From NCBI RefSeq assembly GCF_048007105.1, contig NZ_CP180352.1, positions 1,302,001-1,366,000 on the forward strand: 64,000 bases of DNA. The letters run 5' to 3'. This stretch comes from Minwuia sp048007105 (GTDB taxonomy: Bacteria > Pseudomonadota > Alphaproteobacteria > Minwuiales > Minwuiaceae). The translations under genes were made by a program, and so were the position numbers. Each line of letters begins with the position of its first letter. Position 1 is the first letter of the stretch. This document shows positions 53,701 to 61,252 of the stretch, in pieces. The notes under the pieces are model-generated. The model did no database searches and had not been told where the DNA came from. It was given only the letters and a program-made list of their open reading frames with translations.

Positions 53701-54361
53701 GGGTGGGCCGCATTACCTCCGCCGCTTCCGGACCACCGCCGGCGAGCCGGGGACAGAGTTGAAGGGCGCCATGATCAATGCGCAGGCCATCGGTTCGGCG
53801 CTTGCCAGCCTGACGAAGAAGGGGTTTCCGGCGGGCGCCAGCCGCGTCTCGGCGCTGCGTCAGGCCCTGAAGGGACGTGCGGAGGCCGCGATGACTGCCG
53901 CAGCCGCGCTGGATTGCGGTCCCATCGACCTGCCGGGCCCGACCGGCGAATCGAACCGCTTCTGGCTGGTCGGACGCGGGCCGGTTCTCTGCCTCGGGCC
54001 GGACGCGGACGACGCGCTGGACCAGGCGGTGCAGGCGCTTCGGGTCGGCGCGCCGGCGCTGATGATTGCGCCGGACGCGGCTGTTGCTGCAAGGCCGCTG
54101 ATCGAGGCGAAGCTGCCGGTGATGGCGCTGGACGGTGTCGCCGAGGCCGCGGCCCTGACTTCGGCCGAGGTGGGCGCTGTCGCCTGTTACGGCAGCGCTC
54201 AGAGGTTGCGCGAAATCCGGCAGGCGCTCGCAGCGCGCGACGGCGCCATTGTGCCGCTCATCGCCGAACGGATCTGTCCGGCGGCCTATGCCCATGAACG
54301 CGCAATCTGTATCGACACGACCGCCGCCGGGGGCAATGCCCAGCTGCTCGGCAGCGTCTGA
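50759..54361 (+). CDS. putA: bifunctional proline dehydrogenase / L-glutamate gamma-semialdehyde dehydrogenase PutA
   Basis: The 1200-residue protein oxidises proline to glutamate in two steps. An N-terminal arm (residues 1-190) is followed by the FAD proline dehydrogenase barrel (YSFDMLGEAARTEADA, ISVKLSALHPRY, RLVKGAYWDTEVKRAQ) and an aldehyde dehydrogenase with Glu772 in AETGGLNAM and Cys806 in AGQRCSAL. A C-terminal domain of over 150 residues suggests a type B PutA. There is no ribbon-helix-helix DNA-binding domain, so it does not autoregulate as E. coli PutA does. Confidence 0.96.
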   Translation: MAEESLEEIRARLRAAVLEDEAAVLARLTEKARLSAHDRRLISKRAAGLVRQVRDAGPPVALEAFLTEYGLSTSEGVALMCLAEAMLRVPDAETVDELIRDKIAPHDWGSHVGDSGSILVNASTWALMLTGRVLEDEPPGVAGALRGLVRRMGEPVIRTAVSTAMKELGGQFVLGQDIREAMKRGREAEENGYTYSFDMLGEAARTEADAARYAKAYSDAIAAIAKHAKSDEIAANPGISVKLSALHPRYEYGKGATVLAELAERTLKLARQAADARIGFNIDAEEADRLDPSLDVIQRVLGDPSLAGWDGFGVVVQAYGQRAGHVIDWLHALAEMLDRRIMVRLVKGAYWDTEVKRAQTLGLDGFPVFTRKVNTDISYIANARRLLNRRDRIYPQFATHNAHTVAAVLQMAGSDTGSYEFQRLHGMGEALHEAVRNDEGNRCRIYAPVGKHRDLLAYLVRRLLENGANSSFVHQIADTEVDPAAIAADPFAEYEALDSVRHPAIPRGPDLYGAARRNSKGWDTTDPAEITAIEAGRAPFARPHVWRAGPPGKGRPALNPADPDDIVGEVCEVGADAAAAAVARAVDAQPGWAATPVGTRAAMLRKVADLYEAHAAEFFALAAREAGKSLLDAVAEVREAVDFLRYYALQAPRAEYGTGARGVIVCISPWNFPLAIFTGQIAAALATGNAVVAKPAEQTPLIAARAVELMHQAGIPDDVVQLLPGDGPSVGAPLTADPRIAGVCFTGSTEVARLIDRQLADTAAPDAMLIAETGGLNAMIVDSTALPEQAVRDILASAFQSAGQRCSALRVLYLQADIADGLLEMLFGAMDALDLGDPWFLQTDVGPVIDEEAKQQITDYIDAAAKQGRLLKRLETPPAGLFAAPAVIEVDGIGAVEREIFGPVLHVARYRAEDIDRVVDDINARGFGLTFGVHSRIDRRVQDLVDGIHAGNLYVNRNQIGAIVGCQPFGGEGLSGTGPKAGGPHYLRRFRTTAGEPGTELKGAMINAQAIGSALASLTKKGFPAGASRVSALRQALKGRAEAAMTAAAALDCGPIDLPGPTGESNRFWLVGRGPVLCLGPDADDALDQAVQALRVGAPALMIAPDAAVAARPLIEAKLPVMALDGVAEAAALTSAEVGAVACYGSAQRLREIRQALAARDGAIVPLIAERICPAAYAHERAICIDTTAAGGNAQLLGSV

Positions 54362-54363
54362 GT

Positions 54364-54768
54364 TCAGGCGTCGGAGTCGAAGGCCTCGTCCACCGGGACC
54401 TTCATGCCGTTGACCAGATGGTTGGTCCGCGCCGCCGTCGAGACGATGCGCAGCAGTTCCGCGTGCTCGGCGTCGCTCATTCCCTGCGCCCTGGCCGATG
54501 CGGTGTGGGAGTGGATGCAGTAGTCGCAGGAATTGGCGATCGAGACGGCGATGTAGATCATTTCCTTGGTCTTGGCGTCCAGCAGCGTCGGCTTCGCCAT
54601 CACGTCGCGCACGTCGGTCCAGACCTGTTCCAGCAGCGCCGGATCGAAGGCCAGGTAGCGCCAGAAGTTGTTGATGAAGTCGGTGCCGCGAGTCCTGCGG
54701 ATGTCATCGAAGACCGCCTTCACACGCGGGTCGGATTCGGGGTTCTGGGGTGGGCTGACAGTGGCCAC
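54364..54768 (-). CDS. carboxymuconolactone decarboxylase/AhpD-like protein
   Basis: The 134-residue protein belongs to the CMD/AhpD family. It has SIANSCDYCIHSHTASARAQG, where CxxC (Cys-Asp-Tyr-Cys) plus His is the redox/peroxidase motif of AhpD-type proteins. The predicted start is a GTG at 54768, preceded by GGAGGA; a longer frame reaching 54846 lacks a better site. It probably acts in peroxide defence or alkylhydroperoxide reduction. It converges with putA. Confidence 0.85.
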   Translation of the reverse strand: MATVSPPQNPESDPRVKAVFDDIRRTRGTDFINNFWRYLAFDPALLEQVWTDVRDVMAKPTLLDAKTKEMIYIAVSIANSCDYCIHSHTASARAQGMSDAEHAELLRIVSTAARTNHLVNGMKVPVDEAFDSDA

Positions 54769-54918
54769 GGGCGCGCTCCTCCTTCGCTGAATCGGGCGGT
54801 TTTCCGGCAGTCTAACGGCACCGCTGCGGTGCGTCATTTGGTCCATTGGGGCTGCGTTGACCCCCCTATGGCCGCGGCTTAGGTTGCGCCCGCTTCTGAA
54901 CCGGTCCAGTTTCCGCGC

Positions 54919-55266
54919 ATGTCAGACCATGACGGAAAACCGGGTGACCGGCTGGGTTCGCTGAGCGACCGCCTGCGGGCGGCTCGGGAATCCGGACCGG
55001 ACGGCCGGGCTCGTGACAGGGCCGAGAAGCAGGAGAGATCGAGGGCGGACGGCGTCGCCTGGCGGATTTCCGCCGAGCTGGTCGCCGCCTTTCTTGTGTG
55101 CGGCTTCATCGGCTACTGGGTCGATGAGTGGGTCGGCACCCGCCCCTGGGGGCTGGTCACGGGCTTGCTGCTTGGCGGCGGGGTCGGCATAAGAAACGTG
55201 TATGCGGTCGCCATGCGGGTATCGCGTGAGGCCGAGGCGAGGGACAGAGAGGGAAGGGACAGGTAG
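54919..55266 (+). CDS. atpI: F0F1 ATP synthase subunit I (AtpI)
   Basis: The 115-residue protein has two membrane helices, ISAELVAAFLVCGFIGYWVDEW and GLVTGLLLGGGVGIRNVY, the AtpQ/AtpI pattern. AtpI assists assembly of the subunit c ring. The N-terminal ~55 residues are charged and cytoplasmic. It is the first gene of the F0 operon, ending one base before the atpB ATG. Confidence 0.9.
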   Translation: MSDHDGKPGDRLGSLSDRLRAARESGPDGRARDRAEKQERSRADGVAWRISAELVAAFLVCGFIGYWVDEWVGTRPWGLVTGLLLGGGVGIRNVYAVAMRVSREAEARDREGRDR

Positions 55267-55267
55267 C

Positions 55268-56005
55268 ATGGCCGCTGGCGAGAGCCCCCTGGCGCAGTTC
55301 GAGATCAAGCCGATCCTTCCGCTCGAGATCGGCGGCGTGGACGTGTCCTTCACCAATTCCGCACTGTGGATGGTGATCGCCATCGTCGTCTCGACCGTGA
55401 TTCTGACCATCGGCATGCGCGGCCGCGCCATGGTTCCGGGCCGGATGCAGTCGATCGCCGAACTGAGCTACGAGTTCATCGCCAACATGATACGGGACAA
55501 TGCCGGCTCCGAAGGCCGCCCCTACTTCCCGTTCCTGTTCACGCTGTTCTTCTTCATCCTGTTCTGCAACCTGCTGGGCATGGTGCCTTACAGCTTCACG
55601 CCGACGAGCCACATCATCGTCACCTTCGCGATGGCCCTGGTCGTCTTCATCGGCGTCACCATCATCGGCATCGCCAAGAACGGGCTCGGCTTCCTGAAGC
55701 TCTTTGCGCCGTCCGGCGTACCGATCTTCCTGATGTTCATCCTGGTGCCGATCGAGATCATCTCGTACTTCGTGCGTCCGATCTCGCTCAGCCTCCGGCT
55801 TTTCGCCAACATGATGGCGGGCCACACCATGCTGAAGGTGTTCGGCGGTTTCGTCGTCTCGCTGGGCATTGTCGCCGGCTGGGCGCCGCTGGCCTTCATC
55901 GTCGCGCTGACCGGCCTCGAAATCGGCATCGCCATGCTGCAGGCCTACGTCTTCACGGTGCTGAGCTGCCTGTATCTCCACGACGCGCTGCATCCGGGCC
56001 ACTGA
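55268..56005 (+). CDS. atpB: F0F1 ATP synthase subunit a (AtpB)
   Basis: The 245-residue protein is the proton-channel subunit a. It has five to six helices and the essential arginine in SLRLFANMMAGHTMLKVFG. Other family segments are FLFTLFFFILFCNLLGMVPYSFTPTS and the C-terminal LEIGIAMLQAYVFTVLSCLYLHDAL. The ATG at 55268 is one base after the atpI stop. It carries protons to the c ring. Confidence 0.96.
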   Translation: MAAGESPLAQFEIKPILPLEIGGVDVSFTNSALWMVIAIVVSTVILTIGMRGRAMVPGRMQSIAELSYEFIANMIRDNAGSEGRPYFPFLFTLFFFILFCNLLGMVPYSFTPTSHIIVTFAMALVVFIGVTIIGIAKNGLGFLKLFAPSGVPIFLMFILVPIEIISYFVRPISLSLRLFANMMAGHTMLKVFGGFVVSLGIVAGWAPLAFIVALTGLEIGIAMLQAYVFTVLSCLYLHDALHPGH

Positions 56006-56067
56006 TCCCGGCGCGACGCGAACCTGATATTCGTCATCCCAACCTGAACTGAAGAGGGAACAAGGAA

Positions 56068-56292
56068 ATGGAAGTTGAAGCCGCAAAGATGATTGGCGCC
56101 GGTCTGGCCACCATCGCGCTCGCCGGTGTGGGCGTCGGTATCGGTAACATCTTCGGTAACTTCGTGGCGGGCTCGCTGCGCAATCCCGGCGCCGCCGGCC
56201 GCGTGTTCGGCAACGTGCTGCTGGGCTTCGCGCTGACCGAAGCCGTTGCGCTGTTCGCCCTGGTTATCGCGTTCCTGATCCTGTTCGGTTGA
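56068..56292 (+). CDS. atpE: F0F1 ATP synthase subunit c (AtpE)
   Basis: The 74-residue protein is the ring proteolipid. It has two helices, AKMIGAGLATIALAGVGVGIG and LLGFALTEAVALFALVIAFLILF, with the polar loop RNPGAAGRVF and the proton-carrying Glu58. It needs several copies per enzyme, which suits the stem-loop that follows its stop and may raise its mRNA level. Order atpI-B-E is standard for alphaproteobacteria. Confidence 0.96.
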   Translation: MEVEAAKMIGAGLATIALAGVGVGIGNIFGNFVAGSLRNPGAAGRVFGNVLLGFALTEAVALFALVIAFLILFG

Positions 56293-56299
56293 TGTCGGC

Positions 56300-56327
56300 G
56301 GCGCTCCCCGCCCGGGGAGCGCCCTTT
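56300..56327 (+). terminator. stem-loop between atpE and the b' gene
   Basis: A perfect 10-bp stem (56300-56309 with 56314-56323) with loop GCCC begins seven bases after the atpE stop and is followed by CTTT. With no long U-run it is more likely an attenuator or mRNA 3' stabiliser that favours subunit c. Confidence 0.7.
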
Positions 56328-56374
56328 CCGACACGGCCGCAAGATCCCAAGGAAGCAGCGAGGGCCTGAGGCGC

Positions 56375-56866
56375 ATGCCGCAGCTAGCAGCAGAAACATT
56401 TGCATCGCAGATCGTCTGGCTGGCGATCACCTTCATCGTGCTCTACGTGATCATGGCGCGCGTCGTGATTCCGCGTATCGGGGGCATCCTGGAGGACCGC
56501 GAGCAGCGGATCCGTTCCGACCTGGACAAGGCCGAGGAACTGAAATCCGACACCGAGCGCGCCATCGCCGACTACGAGAAGCGGTTGGCGGAAGCGCGGG
56601 CGAGCGCCGGCGAGATCGTCGGCGGGATGAAGGCCGAGGTGAACGCCGAGATCGACAAGCGCCGCGCCGAGATCGACAGCGAACTCGATGCCAAGCAGGC
56701 CGAGGCCGAGAAGCAGATCCAGGCCCAGCGCGACTCCGCCCTGGCGTCGCTGGACGATATCGCGAAGTCGGTGACCTCGGCGCTGGTCGAGAAGCTGGGC
56801 GGTTCCACGCCGTCTGAAGACCGTGTCACCGGCGCCGTGCAGAGCGTCCGCGAGGGAGGCCGCTGA
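56375..56866 (+). CDS. atpF2: F0F1 ATP synthase subunit b' (AtpF')
   Basis: The 163-residue protein has one N-terminal helix (QIVWLAITFIVLYVIMARVV) and a long charged coiled-coil, as expected of the peripheral-stalk b' subunit. It pairs with the following b subunit, an arrangement seen in alphaproteobacteria and cyanobacteria. Its stop overlaps the ATG of atpF by one base. Confidence 0.93.
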   Translation: MPQLAAETFASQIVWLAITFIVLYVIMARVVIPRIGGILEDREQRIRSDLDKAEELKSDTERAIADYEKRLAEARASAGEIVGGMKAEVNAEIDKRRAEIDSELDAKQAEAEKQIQAQRDSALASLDDIAKSVTSALVEKLGGSTPSEDRVTGAVQSVREGGR

Positions 56867-57402
56867 TGTTCATTTCCGCCGCCTACGCCGCGACCGAGGA
56901 AGCCGCTCACGGTTCGATGTTCACGGATCCGGCCTTCTGGGTCGCCGTCGCGTTCATCCTGTTCTTTGCGCTGATCGTCTATCTGAAGGTCCCGGGCAAG
57001 CTGCTGTCACAGCTGGATGCCCGCGCCGACCGCATTCGCAACGAGCTCGAAGAGGCCAAGCGGCTGCGCGAGGAGGCCCAGGCGCTCTACGCCGAATACC
57101 AGCGCAAGGCCGAGGAGGCCCAGCAGGAAGCCGAGAACATCGTCGCGCACGCCAAGGAAGAATCGGCCCGCCTGGCCGAGAAGATGCGCGCCGATCTGGA
57201 GGCTTCGCTGGAGCGCCGCAAGGCGCAGGCCGAGCAGAAGATCGCCCAGGCCGAGCAGCAGGCAATCGACGAGGTGCGCAACCGCGCCGTCGATATCGCC
57301 TCCGCCGCGGCGGCCAGCATCCTCCGCGAGGAGATGAAGGGCGATGCCGGCCAGGCGCTGATCGACAATGCGATCTCGGGAATCGGCAAGCACCTGCACT
57401 GA
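56866..57402 (+). CDS. atpF: F0F1 ATP synthase subunit b (AtpF)
   Basis: The 178-residue protein is the second stalk subunit. One membrane helix (FWVAVAFILFFALIVYLKV) is followed by a long Ala/Glu/Lys-rich coiled-coil, RADRIRNELEEAKRLREEAQ. It tethers the F1 head through delta. Its start overlaps the b' stop and a terminator follows, closing the F0 operon. Confidence 0.94.
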   Translation: MFISAAYAATEEAAHGSMFTDPAFWVAVAFILFFALIVYLKVPGKLLSQLDARADRIRNELEEAKRLREEAQALYAEYQRKAEEAQQEAENIVAHAKEESARLAEKMRADLEASLERRKAQAEQKIAQAEQQAIDEVRNRAVDIASAAAASILREEMKGDAGQALIDNAISGIGKHLH

Positions 57403-57445
57403 CATTCCACAGATGGATCCGGCAACAGGACCGGAACTGGCTTGA

Positions 57446-57477
57446 GCGGCTTCGGAGCGATCCGGAGCCGCTTTTTT
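57446..57477 (+). terminator. rho-independent terminator of the F0 operon
   Basis: An 11-bp stem with one G-T pair (57446-57456 with 57461-57471), loop GCGA, is followed by six T bases, 40-some bases past the atpF stop. Confidence 0.9.
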
Positions 57478-57595
57478 ATTGCCGCCCGAATGTGCGCGCG
57501 GACACCGTCGCCTGCGGCCAACGCAGGTTGATTTTTCCTACCCCGGGGCGATGATGCCTGCAGGGATCAAAAAGGGGGCTCTGAAGGGGGGCAAC

Positions 57596-59905
57596 ATGAG
57601 CGACGATCTGAACAAGATGGCGTTGGACTACCACCGGTATCCGACGCCCGGAAAGATTTCGGTCACGCCGACCACAAAGCTGGCCAATCAGCGGGACCTC
57701 TCGCTGGCCTACAGCCCCGGCGTCGCCGCCGCCTGCATGCTGATCCACGAGGATCCGCTGGAGGCCGCCAACATGACCGCGCGCGGCAATCTGGTCGCGG
57801 TGATTTCCAACGGCACGGCCGTCCTGGGACTGGGCAATATCGGTGCGCTGGCGTCCAAGCCGGTGATGGAAGGCAAGGGCGTGCTGTTCAAGAAGTTCGC
57901 CGGCATCGACGTCTTCGACATCGAGGTCAACGAGACCGACGTCGAGAAGATGGTCGAGATTGTCTGCGCGCTGGAGCCGACCTTCGGCGGCGTCAATCTG
58001 GAAGACATCGGCGCGCCGGCCTGCTTCGAGATCGAGCGCCTCTGCCGTGAGCGCATGGGCATTCCGGTCTTCCACGACGACCAGCACGGCACCGCCATCT
58101 GCGTCGGCGCGGCGATCTACAACGCGCTGCGCCTGGTCGGCAAGAACATCGCCGACGTGAAGGTCGTGTGCTCCGGCGCCGGCGCCGCGGCCCAAGCCTG
58201 CATGGCGCTGATCGTCTCGATGGGCGTGACCAAGGACAACATCATCGTCTGCGATCGCGCTGGTCCGATCTACAAGGGCCGGACCGAGAAGATGGACAAG
58301 TACAAGGAGTACTGGGCCACCGAGACCGATGCCCGGTCCATCGAGGATGCGGTGAAGGGCGCCGACGTGTTCGTCGGCGTGTCCGGTCCCGGCACGCTGA
58401 AGGGCGAGATGGTCAAGGCCATGGCCGAGCGTCCGATCATCATGGCGCTGGCGAATCCCACGCCGGAAATCATGCCGGAAGAGGCGAAGGCCGCCCGTCC
58501 GGATGCGATCATCGCCACCGGCCGGTCGGACTATCCGAACCAGGTCAACAACGTGCTCTGCTTCCCGTTCCTGTTCCGCGGCGCGCTGGATTGCGGCGCG
58601 ACCACGATCAACGAGGAAATGAAGGTCGCGGCCACCAAGGCCATCGCCGACCTGACCATGCAGGAAGTCTCCGAGGTCGTGGCCAAGGCCTACGGCGTCG
58701 AGAGCCTGGAGTTCGGCGAGGAATACATCATTCCGAAGCCGTTCGATCCGCGCCTGATCGTCGAGGTCTCGTCGGCTGTCGCCCAGGCCGCGATGGACTC
58801 CGGCGTGGCCACCCGTCCGATTGAGGACATGGCCGCCTACCGCCAGAAGCTCAGCGCCTACATGTACAAGACGGGCTTCGCCATGAAGCCGGTCTTCGAC
58901 CGCGCCAAGCAGGCGCCGAAGAAGATCGCCTATGCCGACGGCGAGCAGGAGCGCGTGATGCGCGCCGCGCAGGTTGTGATCGACGACGGCCTTGCCCGTC
59001 CGGTGCTGATCGGCCGCAAGGACACGATCGAACGCCGGATCGAGCGTTTCGGCCTGCGCATGAAGGCGGGCGAGGATTTCGATGTCTTCGACGTCCAGTC
59101 CGACGAGATGGTCGACAGCCTGACCGAAACCCTGCGCGCCGTCATGGGCCGCAAGGGCGTCACCCCGGAGGAGGCGCGCTACCAGATCCGCACCAACTCG
59201 ACCGTCATCGCCAGCCTGCTGGCCAAGCGCGGCGACGTGGACGGCATGCTCTGCGGGCTGGTCGGCCGTTATGACCGGCACATCCAGTGGGTGCGCGACA
59301 TCGTCGGCCTGCGCAACGGTGTCACCGAACCGTCGGCGATCGAGATCATCGTCATGGACCGGGGCACCATCGCCATCGCCGACACCCATGTCACCGACGA
59401 TCCGAACGCCGAACAGGTCGCCGAGATGGCCGTGATGGTGGCCGAGGTCGTGAACCGCTTCGGCATCGAGCCGCGCGTGGCCCTGCTGTCGCATTCCAAT
59501 TTCGGCGATGACGACAGCCCGTCCTCGCAGAAGATGCGGGACGCCTACGACATCATCAAGGCGATCGCCCCGGACCTGGAACTGGATGGCGAGATGAAGG
59601 GCGATACCGCGTTGAACAAGTCGGTGCGCGACCGGATCAACCCGGACTCGAGCCTCACCGACAATGCCAATGTGCTGATCTGCCCGAACATGGACGCCGC
59701 CAACATCGCCTTCAACCTGGTCAAGGAGACCAACGAGGGCATGTCCGTCGGCCCGATCCTGATCGGCATGGCCAAGTCGGCGCATGTGATCACGCCGGCC
59801 ATCACCACCCGCGGCATCGTCAACATGACCGCCGTGGCCGTGGTGGCTGCGCAGGATCATGAGTCGGGCGCCATCCCGCCGGGCCCGCTGACCAAGCTCG
59901 GCTGA
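57596..59905 (+). CDS. maeB: NADP-dependent malic enzyme with C-terminal phosphotransacetylase-like domain
   Basis: The 769-residue protein converts malate to pyruvate with NADP reduction. The N-terminal half has the malic enzyme blocks SLAYSPGVAAACMLI, NLVAVISNGTAVLGLGNIGAL and FHDDQHGTAICVGAAIYN. The C-terminal half (about 430-769) resembles phosphotransacetylase, with RPVLIGRKDTIERRIERF and LICPNMDAANIAFNLVKE, and regulates the enzyme. The ATG at 57596 has a purine-rich GAAGGGGGG upstream. It is followed by its own terminator. Confidence 0.95.
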   Translation: MSDDLNKMALDYHRYPTPGKISVTPTTKLANQRDLSLAYSPGVAAACMLIHEDPLEAANMTARGNLVAVISNGTAVLGLGNIGALASKPVMEGKGVLFKKFAGIDVFDIEVNETDVEKMVEIVCALEPTFGGVNLEDIGAPACFEIERLCRERMGIPVFHDDQHGTAICVGAAIYNALRLVGKNIADVKVVCSGAGAAAQACMALIVSMGVTKDNIIVCDRAGPIYKGRTEKMDKYKEYWATETDARSIEDAVKGADVFVGVSGPGTLKGEMVKAMAERPIIMALANPTPEIMPEEAKAARPDAIIATGRSDYPNQVNNVLCFPFLFRGALDCGATTINEEMKVAATKAIADLTMQEVSEVVAKAYGVESLEFGEEYIIPKPFDPRLIVEVSSAVAQAAMDSGVATRPIEDMAAYRQKLSAYMYKTGFAMKPVFDRAKQAPKKIAYADGEQERVMRAAQVVIDDGLARPVLIGRKDTIERRIERFGLRMKAGEDFDVFDVQSDEMVDSLTETLRAVMGRKGVTPEEARYQIRTNSTVIASLLAKRGDVDGMLCGLVGRYDRHIQWVRDIVGLRNGVTEPSAIEIIVMDRGTIAIADTHVTDDPNAEQVAEMAVMVAEVVNRFGIEPRVALLSHSNFGDDDSPSSQKMRDAYDIIKAIAPDLELDGEMKGDTALNKSVRDRINPDSSLTDNANVLICPNMDAANIAFNLVKETNEGMSVGPILIGMAKSAHVITPAITTRGIVNMTAVAVVAAQDHESGAIPPGPLTKLG

Positions 59906-59928
59906 GCCTGAACGGCTGCAAACGACAA

Positions 59929-59955
59929 GGGGAGCGCCGCGGCGCTCCCCTTTTT
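59929..59955 (+). terminator. rho-independent terminator of maeB
   Basis: A perfect 10-bp stem (59929-59938 with 59941-59950), loop GC in the sequence as drawn (some end pairs open to widen the loop), is followed by TTTTT. Confidence 0.9.
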
Positions 59956-59969
59956 CGTTTCCGGCGCTG

Positions 59970-61097
59970 TCAGGCGGGTCTGGACATTGCCCGCAGATGC
60001 CGGAGATGGGCGGCCACCATGCCCTGAAAGCTGGTGGCCCGATACGGCAGGCCGCATTCCCGGGCGGCTTCGATCACGATCTGCGCCAGCCTGCTGGCGT
60101 GATTGTGGGCCCAGGCGGGGAAGAGGTGGTGCGCGGTGTGGGCGTTCGCCCCGCCGGTCAGTTCGGCGAAGAAGCGGCTGCGGGGCGCCCAGTCGATCGA
60201 GGTTACCAGCTGCAGTTCCGCCCAGTCGCAGGGCAGGCGGCCGTTACTGTCCGGCGCCGGAAATGCCGCCCGGTCCGACACATGGGTGCCGATCACCAGG
60301 ACGGCGAAGCAGAAGGACACGGCGGCCGTCGCCATCAGGTAGCCGAGCAACACCGAGGTCCAGGCAAAGCCGCCGATCAGGACCGGAAGACCGGCAGCTA
60401 GAGCGAGATGGACCGCCTTGGTCGCCGCGAACTCGGCCAGCGGCCCTGCGCCGCCGAACCGCGCCGGATCCTGCTTGCGCATCCGGCGGAAGTCGCGAAA
60501 GTCCTCGAACCAGACCAGCTGCAGCTGCCCGAGGAGATAGAGCAGGGGCGCGTAGATCATCTGGAACCGGTGCCAGAACCGGGGCGGCCGTTGCGGCTGA
60601 AGCCTGACGATGTTGCTGCTGTCGGCGTCGATCCCCGTGCCCGGGACGTTTGGCAGCGCGTGATGCAGCCGGACATGGCGGTCCGCCCAGAGCTGTCCGC
60701 TGACGCCGTGGATGGCGAAGATGCCGAAGACCAGCGTGCGATTGACCCGTCGGCTGGACGAGATCGAACCGTGGGCGGCGTCGTGACCCGCGAAGACGAG
60801 CAGCAGAAAGGCGCAGAACGCCGTGGCGCCGACCAGCGCCAGCTGGACCGGCGCTGCGGCGTCAGGGCCGGCGGCCATCAACACCGCATAGGCCGTGGCG
60901 CCAAGACCGAAGGCCGCTGCCGTCTTTGCCCAGGTGAGCATGTCGGCGAACCTGCTGCCGGACGTCTGGCTGTACTCCCCGATCTTCCGGCGCAGCACGC
61001 GGCTGAACTCGGAAACGGGCGCAAATCTTGTCCTGCCTTGACGGGGCGTCGCCGCCTTGCCCTCACGGGTCTCGGCAGCCGGGGTCCGAACGGTCAT
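59970..61097 (-). CDS. fatty acid desaturase (membrane di-iron)
   Basis: The 375-residue enzyme has the three histidine boxes of membrane desaturases: HDAAHG (His105, His109), HVRLHHALPN (His141, His145, His146) and NAHTAHHLFP (His320, His323, His324). Helices lie at about 56-75 and 82-103 and again near 180-195 and 225-270. No cytochrome b5 domain is fused, so an external electron carrier is needed. The third box is of the H-x2-HH kind used by acyl-lipid/acyl-CoA front-end desaturases. The ATG at 61097 follows AAGGAGGGG, and two operator-like palindromes sit upstream. Confidence 0.9.
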   Translation of the reverse strand: MTVRTPAAETREGKAATPRQGRTRFAPVSEFSRVLRRKIGEYSQTSGSRFADMLTWAKTAAAFGLGATAYAVLMAAGPDAAAPVQLALVGATAFCAFLLLVFAGHDAAHGSISSSRRVNRTLVFGIFAIHGVSGQLWADRHVRLHHALPNVPGTGIDADSSNIVRLQPQRPPRFWHRFQMIYAPLLYLLGQLQLVWFEDFRDFRRMRKQDPARFGGAGPLAEFAATKAVHLALAAGLPVLIGGFAWTSVLLGYLMATAAVSFCFAVLVIGTHVSDRAAFPAPDSNGRLPCDWAELQLVTSIDWAPRSRFFAELTGGANAHTAHHLFPAWAHNHASRLAQIVIEAARECGLPYRATSFQGMVAAHLRHLRAMSRPA

Positions 61098-61109
61098 GAC
61101 CCCTCCTTA

Positions 61110-61122
61110 TGAACATCGTTCA
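61110..61122. promoter_or_regulatory. operator-like palindrome 1 upstream of the desaturase gene
   Basis: TGAAC-ATC-GTTCA, a perfect 5-3-5 inverted repeat, ends 12 bases from the desaturase ATG. A second copy lies 32 bases away. TetR-type regulators of unsaturated fatty acid genes use similar sites, from memory. Confidence 0.6.
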
Positions 61123-61141
61123 AAATGGAGATGGGATGAAA

Positions 61142-61154
61142 TGAACAATGTTCA
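61142..61154. promoter_or_regulatory. operator-like palindrome 2 upstream of the desaturase gene
   Basis: TGAAC-AAT-GTTCA repeats the first palindrome with a different centre. The centres are 32 bases apart, about three helical turns, so bound dimers would face the same side of the DNA. Confidence 0.6.
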
Positions 61155-61252
61155 ATAAGTTTCTGACGATCCGCCGCACGGGCTGCGCTTGACCCGGGGC
61201 GAGGCGGCAGGCGTATATCATGGCATCAAGCAAGCCGGACCGGGGGTGGCCG

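Noticed and set aside
50726..54295. Very long open frame on the minus strand opposite putA
   Set aside because: It mirrors a well-supported gene; long open antisense frames are expected in GC-rich coding DNA, and its translation has no recognisable motif.
57476..59860. Long minus-strand frame opposite maeB
   Set aside because: The translated sequence is a low-complexity His/Asp/Val-rich shadow, while the plus strand encodes a full malic enzyme.
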